This document shows, in pieces, positions 54,982-63,951 of a stretch of DNA of 64,000 bases (within the stretch, counting starts at the first letter, position 1; each line of letters opens with the position of its first letter). The stretch spans positions 49,225 to 113,224 of the forward strand of contig JAJDDT010000023.1 in the NCBI GenBank assembly GCA_029260165.1, written 5' to 3'. Made by a program: the position numbers and the translations under genes. This DNA comes from Phycisphaerae bacterium (GTDB taxonomy: Bacteria; Planctomycetota; Phycisphaerae; UBA1845). The notes under the pieces were generated by a model. The model was not told where the DNA came from. It saw only the letters and a program-made list of their open reading frames with translations, and searched no databases.

Positions 54982-55641
54982 ATGAAGTCGGTTCTGATCG
55001 CATCTTGTCTTGTAACGTTCGTATCCACAACGGTTTGGGCGGTTCCGCCGTCGCAAATGAGCGAGGATTTTTCGGGTTCCGTGGGAAATGCAGGCTTTGA
55101 CGGCGGGTTCGGCACCATTTTCTTCACAAATCCCGGCACGGGCGGTGTCGACGGCACCGATGACGGATTCCTGCTTGTGAATTCTGTGGCGACGGGCAAT
55201 TTCGGGGCGGCTGACAACGGGCTGATTTTTTCGGGCCTGAACGTGGACTACATCGATTCAGGCGTCACTGAAATCGATTTTTGGCTGAACGACGTTGGCG
55301 AATTCGATGATTTCGAGATCCATCTCAGCATCGGAACCCGCCCGGGAAGCATTTGGACTTTTACCGAGGGGTTCGTTCCAGCCAACGGTGAATGGAATCA
55401 GTTTTCGGTGGATTTGAGCGACGAAACGCTCTGGACCCGAACGCATGGTTCGGAAGGAACGTTCGAGGACGCACTGCGGAATGTCTCCGGGTTTGTGTTT
55501 CGGCACGACAACGCACCGTACACACTGCTGCCCAATCAAACGATGGGCGATTTGGGAATCGACAACATCGCGCTGGTGCCGGAACCGGCGACCCTTGCGA
55601 TTCTCCTGTTGGCTGGCGGATGGGCTTTGCGTCGGCGGTAG
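54982..55641 (+). CDS. PEP-CTERM sorted secreted protein
   Basis: 219 residues with a signal peptide (IASCLVTFVSTTVWA-VPPS) and the classic C-terminal PEP-CTERM tail at about 201-219: PEPATLAILLLAGGWALRRR. The mature part is beta-rich (GLNVDYIDSGVTEIDFWLND), similar in style to carbohydrate-binding jelly-roll domains, but no family is recognised. Sorted and anchored by an exosortase, which is not encoded in the window. ATG preceded by a GGGGA ribosome site. Confidence 0.85.
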   Translation: MKSVLIASCLVTFVSTTVWAVPPSQMSEDFSGSVGNAGFDGGFGTIFFTNPGTGGVDGTDDGFLLVNSVATGNFGAADNGLIFSGLNVDYIDSGVTEIDFWLNDVGEFDDFEIHLSIGTRPGSIWTFTEGFVPANGEWNQFSVDLSDETLWTRTHGSEGTFEDALRNVSGFVFRHDNAPYTLLPNQTMGDLGIDNIALVPEPATLAILLLAGGWALRRR

Positions 55642-55650
55642 AAGATCGGG

Positions 55651-55833
55651 CTATTGCCTGGACGGGTGGTCCGGGGCGAGTTCCTTTGGGGGCTGAATTC
55701 CCGGTCCTGGCTGAGCCGGCACCATGAACGTGGTTCCGCACCGTCCGCACTTGATTTTCTTGCCACGAACCTTGTCAGGCACCTGCAGAACAGATCGGCA
55801 GGTCAGGTTGGGACATAGGATTGTTACGGGCAT
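55651..55833 (-). CDS. Small zinc-ribbon protein
   Basis: 60 residues from the ATG at 55833. Two cysteine knuckles (CPNLTC and CGRCG in KKIKCGRCGTTFMVPAQP) resemble the MJ0042-type finger found at the N-terminus of the 19300-20469 protein. Pro-rich tail. Small but convincingly structured; function unknown. It lies 9 bases from the end of the PEP-CTERM gene, convergent. Confidence 0.65.
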   Translation of the reverse strand: MPVTILCPNLTCRSVLQVPDKVRGKKIKCGRCGTTFMVPAQPGPGIQPPKELAPDHPSRQ

Positions 55834-55946
55834 ATCCACCCCCACGGTTGGTCAGCTTCAGGCCCCGGGTGGGGCCTCTGCGGAGACTATCGGCTATTGC
55901 AGGCGGGGTGCGTAGTAAGCAGGGACTAACCGTTGCAGGGGCGGGT

Positions 55947-57236
55947 TTATGCGGACTCTCGCCGCCGTTTTTTGGGTCCGAATAATTTCTGCTTTTTTTC
56001 GACCACAGACGGGGTGACGGTGTAGGTTCCGGATTTTGATCGTTCGGGCAGATCGTACATGGCGTCGATCATGAAATCCTCGATGACGGCGCGCAGGGCG
56101 CGGGCACCGGTGTCGCGGGCGATGGCTTTCTCGGAGATGCGTTTCAGGGCGTCTTTGGTGAACTCGAGCTGGCACCCTTCGAACTTGAAGAATTGCTGGT
56201 ATTGGCGAACGAGGGCGTTTTTCGGTTCGGTCAGGATTTTGACCATCGCGTTGACGTCCAGCGGGCTGAGCGCGGTGATGATCGGAAGTCGGCCCACGAG
56301 TTCCGGTATCATGCCGTATTCGATGAGATCGTCGGGGATGACCTGTTGGAGCAGTTCGGCGGTTTCCTCAATCTTGGTGTTTTCGGTGACTTCGTAGTTG
56401 AATCCGATGCCACCCCTGCCAACGCGCCGGCTGACGATATCGACCACGCCGCTGAAGGTTCCGCCGCAGACGAACAGGATGTTGGTCGTGTCCATCTGGA
56501 TGTACTGTTGCTCGGGGTGTTTGCGACCGCCCTGCGGTGGGACGTTGGAGGTTGTGCCTTCGAGCATTTTGAGCAGGGCTTGCTGAACACCTTCGCCGGA
56601 GACGTCGCGTGTGATGCTGACGTTCTGGGTGGTGCGTCCGATTTTGTCGATCTCGTCGATGTAAATAATCCCGCGCTGGGCGAGTTCGAGATCGTATTCG
56701 GCGGCCTGGAGCAGTCGCAGGAGGACGTTTTCGACGTCTTCACCGACGTAACCTGCTTCGGTGAGCGTGGTGGCGTCCGCTATTGCGAATGGGACGTTGA
56801 GCAGTCGGGCCATCGTCTTGGCGATCAGGGTCTTGCCGCAACCTGTGGGTCCGACCATGAGGATGTTGGATTTTTCGAGTTCGACGTCGTCTTCGCCCTG
56901 ATCCTTGTGGGTCAGTCGTTTGTAGTGGTTGTGGACAGCGACGGCGAGGGCTTTTTTGGCCCGGTCCTGGCCTATGACGTACTGGTCGATGAATTCCTTG
57001 ATTTGTCTTGGAGTTGGTGTTTTTCCGACAACGGCGCGGGTGGTGGTGGCTTTTCGCATCTCCTGTCGGATGATGTTGTGACACAGCTCGACGCAGGATT
57101 TGCAGATGTAGACATCCTTGGGTCCCTCGACCATCGGGCCTGCTTCGCGCTGGCTCTTTCCGCAGAAGCTGCACGAACTCATCTGACGTCCCTTTCGCCC
57201 GGAACCCCCGCTGCCACCGTCACCTTTGTCTCGCAT
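55947..57236 (-). CDS. clpX: ATP-dependent protease ATPase subunit ClpX
   Basis: 429 residues; GGGAG lies upstream of the ATG at 57236, and the N-terminus is like that of E. coli ClpX. Zinc-binding domain CSFCGKSQ ... [10 protein letters not shown] (about 22-48), Walker A GPTGCGKT, pore loop GYVGED, Walker [11 protein letters not shown], and the IGF-containing loop [11 protein letters not shown] used to dock on ClpP. Unfolds tagged substrates for ClpP. clpP itself is not in the window. Tail is strongly basic (KKRRRESA). Confidence 0.97.
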   Translation of the reverse strand: MRDKGDGGSGGSGRKGRQMSSCSFCGKSQREAGPMVEGPKDVYICKSCVELCHNIIRQEMRKATTTRAVVGKTPTPRQIKEFIDQYVIGQDRAKKALAVAVHNHYKRLTHKDQGEDDVELEKSNILMVGPTGCGKTLIAKTMARLLNVPFAIADATTLTEAGYVGEDVENVLLRLLQAAEYDLELAQRGIIYIDEIDKIGRTTQNVSITRDVSGEGVQQALLKMLEGTTSNVPPQGGRKHPEQQYIQMDTTNILFVCGGTFSGVVDIVSRRVGRGGIGFNYEVTENTKIEETAELLQQVIPDDLIEYGMIPELVGRLPIITALSPLDVNAMVKILTEPKNALVRQYQQFFKFEGCQLEFTKDALKRISEKAIARDTGARALRAVIEDFMIDAMYDLPERSKSGTYTVTPSVVEKKQKLFGPKKRRRESA

Positions 57237-57354
57237 GTTCGTTTACGCTCCCGCCAACGCGATGGTTGCAATCCTGGAAAAACCCTTCTGACAGTCCCGA
57301 CAGGTGATATCGACCATTGCGACTCGATATCTCCAATTCATCATAGCGAGTGAC

Positions 57355-57726
57355 CTATCCGATGTCCCCTTGCGATTCTTCTTTTGGTCCCGAATCGTCG
57401 TCTGAAATCGCTTCCGGCGCGGGAGTTAAAGTTTCGGTGGAATTCAGGTTGATGGATGTTTCTGGAACCTGGCTGGTTTTTCGGATGTCGCCAAACCACC
57501 GGGACCTGAGTTTTTCGTATTGCTGGATCGTGATTTCGCCCGAGTCACGCATTTCGAGGAGCTGCTCGTGCGACCAGGTGAATGGGGCGGTGGTTTCGTT
57601 GTGGAGGAGGCGTTTTTTGGCGAACACCATGATCGCGAATGCGATCACGGAGATCAGGATCAGGACTGCACCCCAGAGGAGTATGCCCGTGAGGTCGGTC
57701 TGTTGCTGGGCGAGTGGTGTGATCAT
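57355..57726 (-). CDS. Small single-pass membrane protein with SHOCT-like tail
   Basis: 123 residues from the ATG at 57726. One membrane helix at about 15-36 (LLWGAVLILISVIAFAIMVF), then SHEQLLEMRDSGEITIQQYE followed by KLRSRW, which resembles the short C-terminal (SHOCT) motif, and a Ser/Glu-rich acidic end. A much longer open frame runs upstream across the symporter gene but is only an overlap. Follows the symporter by 32 bases on the same strand, so probably co-transcribed. Function unknown. Confidence 0.7.
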   Translation of the reverse strand: MITPLAQQQTDLTGILLWGAVLILISVIAFAIMVFAKKRLLHNETTAPFTWSHEQLLEMRDSGEITIQQYEKLRSRWFGDIRKTSQVPETSINLNSTETLTPAPEAISDDDSGPKEESQGDIG

Positions 57727-57758
57727 CGTATTGGATGTTAGCTCGCGGCGGGTGATTC

Positions 57759-59309
57759 TCAAGGCGTCGGTTGGTGGTGTTGCGGGTTGGGCGATTTGGG
57801 CGGGGCGAGGAGGGAGATGAGGATGACGAGGAGGAGGTTTAGTCCGACGCAGATGATTATTTCGATGGCGTTCAGATGGGGGACGGCGTCGGCGAGTGAT
57901 CCTCCGGAGGTGGTGAGGAATTCCATCATCGGTTTCCAGAAGTGGGTTGCGAGGACGCCTGCGATCATGCCGACGATGATGCCGGCGCGGGAGGTGCGTT
58001 TCCAGAGGCAGCCAAGGACGATGGCGGGTCCAAGCCCTGCGGCGAGTCCTCCCCATGCGTCGAGGACCTCGTTGAATACATCGTTGCCGGACCATGCGAC
58101 GGCGACGCCACCGCCGCCCAATGCGACGACGACCAGTCTTGAGAGCCAGACGGAGGTTTTTCCGCTGGGATTTCCGCGCAGGAGTTTGACGTAGATGTCC
58201 TGCACGACGGCTGCCACGGCGACGATGATTTGGGAATCGACGGTGCTCATCATGGCAGCGACGGCGGCGGAGAGGGCGAGGGCTGCGAAGATCGGGGGCA
58301 GGAGTTCGAGTGCGACGGTGGGCATGGCGAGGTCTTTGTTGGCTAGGGAATCGGAGAGAATCGCTCTTGCGGTGAGTCCGACGAACATGGATCCCCAAAG
58401 GGCGAACAAAGCCCAGATGATGGAAATCAGGGAGCTTTTGGCGACCTTGCGCGGGTCTTCGATGGCCATGTATCTCGTGACGATGTGGGGTTGGCCTGGA
58501 TACCCCGCGCCCCATGCGAGTCCTGAGAGGACGACTCCGAAGGTGAAGGCGTTTCCTGCTTTTCCGTTGTCGATGGCGAGGTAGACGTCGTTGCCTGCGT
58601 TTTCGACGAGGGCCTGCCAGAAGGGTTCGAATCCGCCGAGGTGGATGAGGCCGAAGATGGGGATGGCGACGAGGGCGGCGACCATGAGGATGGCCTGGAC
58701 GAAATCCGTCCAGCAGACGGCGAGGAATCCTCCAATGGCGGTGTATCCGAGGATAATGACGCCGCCGATGAGCAGGCCTTGCTGGTAGAAGGTGAGTGTG
58801 GATTCGCCCCACGGGACGCGTCCCTCGAATGCGCTGGAGAAGACACTGCCGGCGGCGATGAACTGTGCGGAGATGTAACCGGAGTAGAACATGAGGATGA
58901 TGATGACGGAGATGACGCGGATGATTCCGGAGCGGTCGTTGAAGCGAGATTCGAGGTAGTCGGGGACGGTGAGTGCGTTGTATTTTTCGGATTGTTTTCG
59001 GATGATGGGTGCGAGGAGCATCCAGTTGAACATGACGCCGACGGAGCAGCCTATGCAAATCCAGATGGTGCTGAGGCCTGTGAGGTATGCGGCGGCGGGG
59101 AGTGCGACGAGGAGCCAGCCGCTGAAATCGCTCGCCTGGGCTGAGAAGGCTGCGACCCATGCGCCGAGTCGTCGTCCGCCGAGGACAAAATCGCCGAGGT
59201 TCTTGTTGAATTTCGAGCAGTAGATGCCGATGGCAGCCATCCCGGCGAGGTAAAGTGCGAAGACGATGGCGAGGGTTGCGCCGGAGTCGTTGGCGGCTTG
59301 TGCGATCAT
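57759..59309 (-). CDS. Sodium:solute symporter (SSS family, PutP-like)
   Basis: 516 residues from the ATG at 59309 (ATGA overlap with the preceding small gene's stop). About 13 membrane segments. Family phrases: DFVLGGRRLGAWVAAFSAQA, then SDFSGWLLVALPAAAY, ALTVPDYLESRF, and AWGAGYPGQPHIVTRYMAIE; Na+-site region AALALSAAVAAMMSTVDSQI. These are the signatures of sodium/proline symporters; substrate is likely proline or a related amino acid. Middle gene of a three-gene operon with small membrane proteins on both sides. Confidence 0.93.
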   Translation of the reverse strand: MIAQAANDSGATLAIVFALYLAGMAAIGIYCSKFNKNLGDFVLGGRRLGAWVAAFSAQASDFSGWLLVALPAAAYLTGLSTIWICIGCSVGVMFNWMLLAPIIRKQSEKYNALTVPDYLESRFNDRSGIIRVISVIIILMFYSGYISAQFIAAGSVFSSAFEGRVPWGESTLTFYQQGLLIGGVIILGYTAIGGFLAVCWTDFVQAILMVAALVAIPIFGLIHLGGFEPFWQALVENAGNDVYLAIDNGKAGNAFTFGVVLSGLAWGAGYPGQPHIVTRYMAIEDPRKVAKSSLISIIWALFALWGSMFVGLTARAILSDSLANKDLAMPTVALELLPPIFAALALSAAVAAMMSTVDSQIIVAVAAVVQDIYVKLLRGNPSGKTSVWLSRLVVVALGGGGVAVAWSGNDVFNEVLDAWGGLAAGLGPAIVLGCLWKRTSRAGIIVGMIAGVLATHFWKPMMEFLTTSGGSLADAVPHLNAIEIIICVGLNLLLVILISLLAPPKSPNPQHHQPTP

Positions 59310-59446
59310 CGCGATTTGTTCCAGTTTTTGATGGAATGGATGATGGTGATGATGGCGAAGAGGATGGGTGGGACGGTGAGCCAGAAGAGGCTTTCGCGTG
59401 GCAGGGTGGAGGCGGTGAGGATGGATTGTGCGATGGGTTCGGTCAT
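59306..59446 (-). CDS. 46-residue membrane protein coupled to the symporter
   Basis: Found by reading the minus strand: ATG at 59446, 46 codons, stop TGA overlapping the symporter's ATG (ATGA). Begins MTEPIAQSILTASTLPRESL, then a single helix (FWLTVPPILFAIITIIHSI) and a basic end (KNWNKSR). The overlap, orientation and clean helix argue for a real gene. Some SSS symporters have small membrane partners (the YhdT-PanF pair), but no homology is seen here. Confidence 0.65.
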   Translation of the reverse strand: MTEPIAQSILTASTLPRESLFWLTVPPILFAIITIIHSIKNWNKSR

Positions 59447-59517
59447 GCGTGGGGGTGATTATGGGGTGGTGGGACGGAATGTTCAACTGAAATGGGGCGG
59501 GTTTCCACTGGCGTGTA

Positions 59518-59982
59518 TCAGTCGTACAGGTTCCTTTGAAGATCGAGAAAGAGCTTGGTGCGCTGTTCGAGTGGGATCGGGTTTGATTCGTCTCGACGGA
59601 AGACGAGTGTTCCGAGGATGGCGTCCGGGCGGTGGTATTCGAGCTTGTAGCTGATGCCTGCCGGTCCCTGGGTCACGATAGTGGGATCCTTGCGCAACGC
59701 GCGGTTGAGTCTGTCAAAGCATTTCTTCGCATTGAAATCCGGTTCGGCTTTGGCGTTGCTTGACGCGTAGTCGGCAAATTCGCCGCGCATAATTTCAAAA
59801 TACTGTCCGACGCGTGCGTCGATTTGATCGGCATTCAGCATTGCTAACGCACCTACACCGAGCGGGTCGCCCGGCGATACCAATATCCTGCGGTTAACGC
59901 GGTACCACAGGGCCTTCAGGCGATAGTAGCCGACGGCGCGGGCGAATCGCTGGAGTTTCAAGATGGCGCGCTGCTTGTTCAT
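59518..59982 (-). CDS. Hypothetical protein
   Basis: 154 residues from the ATG at 59982 (GTG at 59988 is two codons earlier). No family recognised. Helical N-terminal half with basic residues (LKLQRFARAVGYYRLKALWY), then a mixed segment with SYKLEYHRPDAILGTLVFRR and a helical end. No signal or membrane segment. Lies between the symporter operon and xseA, divergent from xseA. Confidence 0.6.
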   Translation of the reverse strand: MNKQRAILKLQRFARAVGYYRLKALWYRVNRRILVSPGDPLGVGALAMLNADQIDARVGQYFEIMRGEFADYASSNAKAEPDFNAKKCFDRLNRALRKDPTIVTQGPAGISYKLEYHRPDAILGTLVFRRDESNPIPLEQRTKLFLDLQRNLYD

Positions 59983-60091
59983 TACCACACCATGATACGT
60001 TGTTGGGAGAGGCAGTGTCTAGGAATTGAATCAATTGATGTCGTGGGTTGCCCCCTTGCGTCGAGCCAGCGGGCGTGATTGAATTATTGGG

Positions 60092-61573
60092 ATGTCACTT
60101 TTTCCACGCGAATCATCCCGATCTGAAACGAGCAAGGCTGCGGCTGGTGCTGCGATGTCGGTGTCGCAGTTGACGCGGATGGTGAAGGGCGCGATTGCGC
60201 AGCACCTTCCTGCCACCGTGCGGGTTTTGGGGCAGATCAGTAATTTCAAGCGGCATTTAAGTGGGCATCTCTATTTTTCGTTGAAGGATGAGCACAGTGA
60301 GTTGGGCTGTGTGATGTGGCGGGCGGTGGCGGAGAAGTTGGCGTTTGGGCCTGCGGACGGGCTTGAGGTGATTGCGTCGGGGAATGTGGATGTTTTCGAG
60401 CGGTCGGGTCGGTATCAGCTTCATGTGCGGCGGTTGGAGCCTAAGGGTGTTGGGGCGTTGGAGTTGGCGTTTCGACAGTTGCGCGAGAAGTTGCAGCGTG
60501 AGGGGTTGTTTGATCCTGCGCGGAAGAAATCACTGCCGCGGTATCCGCAGCGGGTGGTGGTGGTGACGAGTCCGACGGGGGCGGCGGTTCGGGATATTTT
60601 GCAGACGTTGCGACGTCGTTGGCCTGTGGCGGAGGTTTGCGTATTTCCGGTGCGGGTGCAGGGGCCTACTGCCAGGGATGAGGTGGCGGGGGCGATTCGG
60701 GCGATCGATCGCGGGGCGGCGAGTTTGGGTGGGGTGGACGTGATGATCGTCGGGCGTGGTGGTGGATCGCTGGAGGATTTGTGGGCGTTTAATGAGGAGG
60801 TGGTTGCGCGGGCGATTTTTGATTCGCGGATTCCGGTCGTTAGTGCGGTGGGGCATGAGGTGGATGTGACGATCGCTGATCTGGTGGCGGATGTTCGGGC
60901 GGCGACGCCGACGGCGGCTGCGGAGCTGGTGGGGCCTGATCGGGTGGAGTTGTTGGCGGGGGTGGGGGAGTTGTCGCGTCGGTTGGGGCGGACGGTGGAG
61001 CATCGGTTGGCGATGGCGGGCTCGACGTTGAACGGAGTTTGTCAGCGGCGATCGATGCGTGAGCCGTTGGCGATCGTGCGGACGCGGGAGCAGGTCGTTG
61101 ACGAGTTGGGGATGCGGTTGACGCGGGCGATGACGGATCGGGTCCATGCGTTGGCGAGGCGCGTGCAATCTTTCGAGCGGAGTTTGCAGCGGATCAGGCC
61201 TGATGCGTTTGCGGCGCGGATGGAGCGACGTGTGTCGGAGGCGGTGCACCGGCTGGAGCAGGCGGTGGGGCGGAAATGGCACGGGGCGGATCGGGCGGCG
61301 TTTGGGATGGCGGGTCGGTTGCGGGAGGCGTCACCGGTGTATCGGCTGGAGCGGGTGAAGGATTTGGTTTCGTCGATCGAGAAGCGACTGGAATCGACGA
61401 GTTATACGAACACGCTGCGGCGGGGTTTTTCGATCACGCGGGTGAAGATGGGGCGGTCGGTGGTGCGTGAGGCGGGGGTGGTGAAGGATGGTGACGTGTT
61501 GATCACCGAGACAGCCGACGGGGATTTTGAGAGTCGGGTGATTAACAAGCGGCAGAAAGAATTGTTTGATTAA
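60092..61573 (+). CDS. xseA: Exodeoxyribonuclease VII large subunit
   Basis: 493 residues. N-terminal OB-fold DNA-binding domain (about 20-115; VLGQISNFKRHLSGHLYFSL), followed by the catalytic domain with VVVVTSPTGAAVRDILQTLR, the nuclease motif GRGGGSLEDLWAFNEEVVAR and SAVGHEVDVTIADLVADVRA. A coiled-coil region about 310-430 binds XseB subunits. Degrades single-stranded DNA from both ends into oligonucleotides. Coding strand is extremely G-rich at wobble positions. xseB lies 2 kb downstream, separated by another gene. Confidence 0.95.
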   Translation: MSLFPRESSRSETSKAAAGAAMSVSQLTRMVKGAIAQHLPATVRVLGQISNFKRHLSGHLYFSLKDEHSELGCVMWRAVAEKLAFGPADGLEVIASGNVDVFERSGRYQLHVRRLEPKGVGALELAFRQLREKLQREGLFDPARKKSLPRYPQRVVVVTSPTGAAVRDILQTLRRRWPVAEVCVFPVRVQGPTARDEVAGAIRAIDRGAASLGGVDVMIVGRGGGSLEDLWAFNEEVVARAIFDSRIPVVSAVGHEVDVTIADLVADVRAATPTAAAELVGPDRVELLAGVGELSRRLGRTVEHRLAMAGSTLNGVCQRRSMREPLAIVRTREQVVDELGMRLTRAMTDRVHALARRVQSFERSLQRIRPDAFAARMERRVSEAVHRLEQAVGRKWHGADRAAFGMAGRLREASPVYRLERVKDLVSSIEKRLESTSYTNTLRRGFSITRVKMGRSVVREAGVVKDGDVLITETADGDFESRVINKRQKELFD

Positions 61574-61707
61574 GTGAACATTCGGTCAACTTGTTGTTGT
61601 CTGTCGCGATTGAACCGAGTCGAGCATCAATATTTGACCGGTAGTCGACCATTTGAGGGGGTGGGGCTGGAGCGTGGGGGGGAATCGCGTTTGCCCTTGG
61701 CGGGACG

Positions 61708-61737
61708 GGTGTGGGTGAAGTCCACACCGGGGGGGGG
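61708..61737 (+). other. Perfect hairpin followed by a run of nine G
   Basis: GGTGTGG (61708-61714), seven-base loop, CCACACC (61722-61728), then G9 (61729-61737), in the 270 bases between xseA and the HD-GYP-like gene. It is not an intrinsic terminator on either strand (no T tract). The G run may be a slippage-prone site. Confidence 0.45.
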
Positions 61738-61843
61738 TCGCGCTGATCTGCGGCTTGCCGGATTATTAGAAGATCGTTACCAAATTGGCGATGTGGCAAG
61801 CGTAATTAGCTATATTCCGATGAAGAATTAGGGAAAATACCCT

Positions 61844-63421
61844 ATGCCCATGTCGAAATCACATGGTTTGACTCAATTGGAATGCTCGTTCTTTCGATCA
61901 TGTCTACTCATGTTCATGAAAAAGCCCGGGGTTCTGAGAAGATCACGCCGAATCCTTCGCCGATACAAAACTGGTACACGGAAACGAGTGGTAATTCGGA
62001 GGGGTGTTTTGCGTCGCCGTGAATTTTATGCTGATGAGCTTAAGCCCGACAGTCCCTTGACGGGTGATTTGCAAAACGAAGCGGGCGATACCCTCTTTCC
62101 GGCCAACAAGATTCTCGACAAGTACGATCTCATCGCGTTGAACGCGCGTCCCGGCACGAAGTACTACCTCACGGAGTCGGACAAGGGAACGGTGCGTAAC
62201 GACGCTTCCTCCGGGACAAGGGAAGAAGCGGCTGATGGGGAAACCGATCCACTCGGTTTTCTGAGCGGAAGCACGATCAGCGTGGACTCGCTTCGCACGG
62301 GCATGGAGCTGACGCAATCATTGCATGGCCCTGATGGGGTTCTGCTGCTCTCGGCGGGGTCTTTCATCACAGACCGTTTTCTCATATTGCTGCGTCAGCG
62401 TTCGATAGGTGTGGTCGAGTTCAGAGGTGGTGATCGATCCACAACGACGGAATCATCCAACAAGACACCTGGGACAAGAACCGCCACAGGCCGTCAATCA
62501 GAGAATCGCCAATTGTCTTTGTCGGACCTGTTCGTCGAAGCTCGGCGAGGCCTTGAACGCCACATCGCCGCAAGCGATCTGGTCGCGGACATGACGAATT
62601 CGATGAAAAGGGGTGCGAGTATCTCGAGTGACACAATGCGGTCCATTGTCAATGGATTCGTTGATCAGCTTCTGTTGGATCGGGATCTTTTGCTTAACAT
62701 CATTGGAATAAAGCGAACCGATGGTGAGTACCTGTTCGATCATGCGGTCAACGTCGCCCTCTTAAGCATGGCGATCGGCGTACGGCGAGGCCTGGAACCA
62801 CATCAAGTCAGGGATCTCGGGCTTGGTGCGATATTCCAGGATGTCGGGATGGTTGAAATCGAGGAAATCGTTCGTCTTGCGCCGCGCTCTTACACGACCG
62901 GGGAGCGCGAGTATATACAGAATCATCCAGTTCTCACGCTATCTCACCTCGAGAAAATAAGAGGGTTACCTGCCGTGGCTCCGTTCATCGGTTATCAGGT
63001 ACACGAGCGTGCCGACGGCAGCGGTTATCCAAGAGGTCGCAAGTTGACGACGACGCATCCGTATGCGCGCATCGTCGGAATCGCGGACGTGTTCTGTGCG
63101 ATGACGCGCCCGCGCCCGTATCGGCCTGCCATCATGCCGCACCGGGCGATCAGGGAGATATTGCATCAGGGACGGAAGGGAAAACTGGATCGGGAGGTTG
63201 TTCGAAGCCTTCTTGATTGCGTGTCGGCCTTTCCGATCGGCAGCGTGGTGGAGTTATCCGACGGGCGGCATGTTCGGGTGATTCGCTCGAACCCAGATGC
63301 CCACACACAACCGGTCGTCGCGGATATCGGACCGAACGACGAACCTGCCGGCGACGAGATCGACCTGTCAATCGAAACAGACGTCACCGTCGTTCAAGAG
63401 CTTCGGTTCATCCAATCCTGA
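61844..63421 (+). CDS. HD-GYP-like protein with substituted metal ligands
   Basis: 525 residues; ATG at 61844, later in-frame ATGs possible (for example MFMKKPG). N-terminal 230 residues include two related regions (FPANKILDKYDLIALNARPG and LLSAGSFITDRFLILLRQRS), like the leader domains of some planctomycete HD-GYP proteins. HD-GYP domain about 255-470: the catalytic HD pair reads FQDVG (His to Gln), HHE reads VHE, while NHP, DGSGYP and the ADVFCAM aspartate are kept. Activity is therefore doubtful; a c-di-GMP-binding or adaptor role is possible. It is inserted between xseA and xseB. Confidence 0.8.
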   Translation: MPMSKSHGLTQLECSFFRSCLLMFMKKPGVLRRSRRILRRYKTGTRKRVVIRRGVLRRREFYADELKPDSPLTGDLQNEAGDTLFPANKILDKYDLIALNARPGTKYYLTESDKGTVRNDASSGTREEAADGETDPLGFLSGSTISVDSLRTGMELTQSLHGPDGVLLLSAGSFITDRFLILLRQRSIGVVEFRGGDRSTTTESSNKTPGTRTATGRQSENRQLSLSDLFVEARRGLERHIAASDLVADMTNSMKRGASISSDTMRSIVNGFVDQLLLDRDLLLNIIGIKRTDGEYLFDHAVNVALLSMAIGVRRGLEPHQVRDLGLGAIFQDVGMVEIEEIVRLAPRSYTTGEREYIQNHPVLTLSHLEKIRGLPAVAPFIGYQVHERADGSGYPRGRKLTTTHPYARIVGIADVFCAMTRPRPYRPAIMPHRAIREILHQGRKGKLDREVVRSLLDCVSAFPIGSVVELSDGRHVRVIRSNPDAHTQPVVADIGPNDEPAGDEIDLSIETDVTVVQELRFIQS

Positions 63422-63534
63422 CGCCTGCCACGACGCTTTCCCCGGCGACCTTCGCTCCGAAAATGATCCGCCTGCTCGAGTGGCTGGCAAGAGTTGGCTG
63501 GACGCATCTACAGTCATGATGCTATCCTTCGGGC

Positions 63535-63786
63535 ATGACGTCTGACAAACCACCGACATTTGAGGAGGCGCTTCGTAACCTCGAGCAGATTACCGAGGAG
63601 ATCGAGCGCGCGGAGATTGGGCTTGAGGAGTCGATCGCCAGGTACGAGCAGGGGATGAAACTGGTCAGGCGGTGTCGGGCGATGCTCGACAAGGCTGAGC
63701 AGCGGATTCAGAAGCTGTCTGCCACCGACGACGGGCAACTGACCGCCGAGGATGCGCCGGAGCTGGGCCCGTCTGACGGCGAGTAG
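63535..63786 (+). CDS. xseB: Exodeoxyribonuclease VII small subunit
   Basis: 83 residues. The family motif TFEEALRNLEQITEEIERAE, followed by GLEESIARYEQGMKLVRRC, matches XseB, a helical hairpin that binds the XseA coiled coil. C-terminal tail is acidic and variable. Normal length (about 70-90). It lies 113 bases after the HD-GYP-like gene, same strand as xseA. Confidence 0.93.
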   Translation: MTSDKPPTFEEALRNLEQITEEIERAEIGLEESIARYEQGMKLVRRCRAMLDKAEQRIQKLSATDDGQLTAEDAPELGPSDGE

Positions 63787-63887
63787 TCTTGCGACTGGGG
63801 CGTCGTGATTGAAGCCGTGCGGGCGGTTTGATCCTTCCGAATCGTCAGGTCCCGACCCGACCTAATGTCATGAGGAGGCTGTCCCCG

Positions 63888-63927
63888 GTACGCTGTTGCG
63901 TACTTTTGGGCGGCGTTGTTTCACGCC
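63888..63927 (+). ncRNA. Hairpins upstream of the IS110 transposase, possible bridge-RNA segment
   Basis: GTACGC-TGTT-GCGTAC (63888-63903) and GGCGT-TGTTTC-ACGCC (63912-63927) are two perfect hairpins in the leader of the transposase. IS110-family elements encode a structured bridge RNA in their non-coding ends that directs target choice. Assignment here rests on position and pairing only. Confidence 0.4.
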
Positions 63928-63951
63928 AACGTTACTTTTTGGAGGACAGCC

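Noticed and set aside
57727..59160. Upstream part of a 601-residue minus-strand frame
   Set aside because: It lies out of frame over the symporter gene; the product is Arg/His/Pro-rich junk until residue 479, after which the real 123-residue membrane protein begins at 57726.
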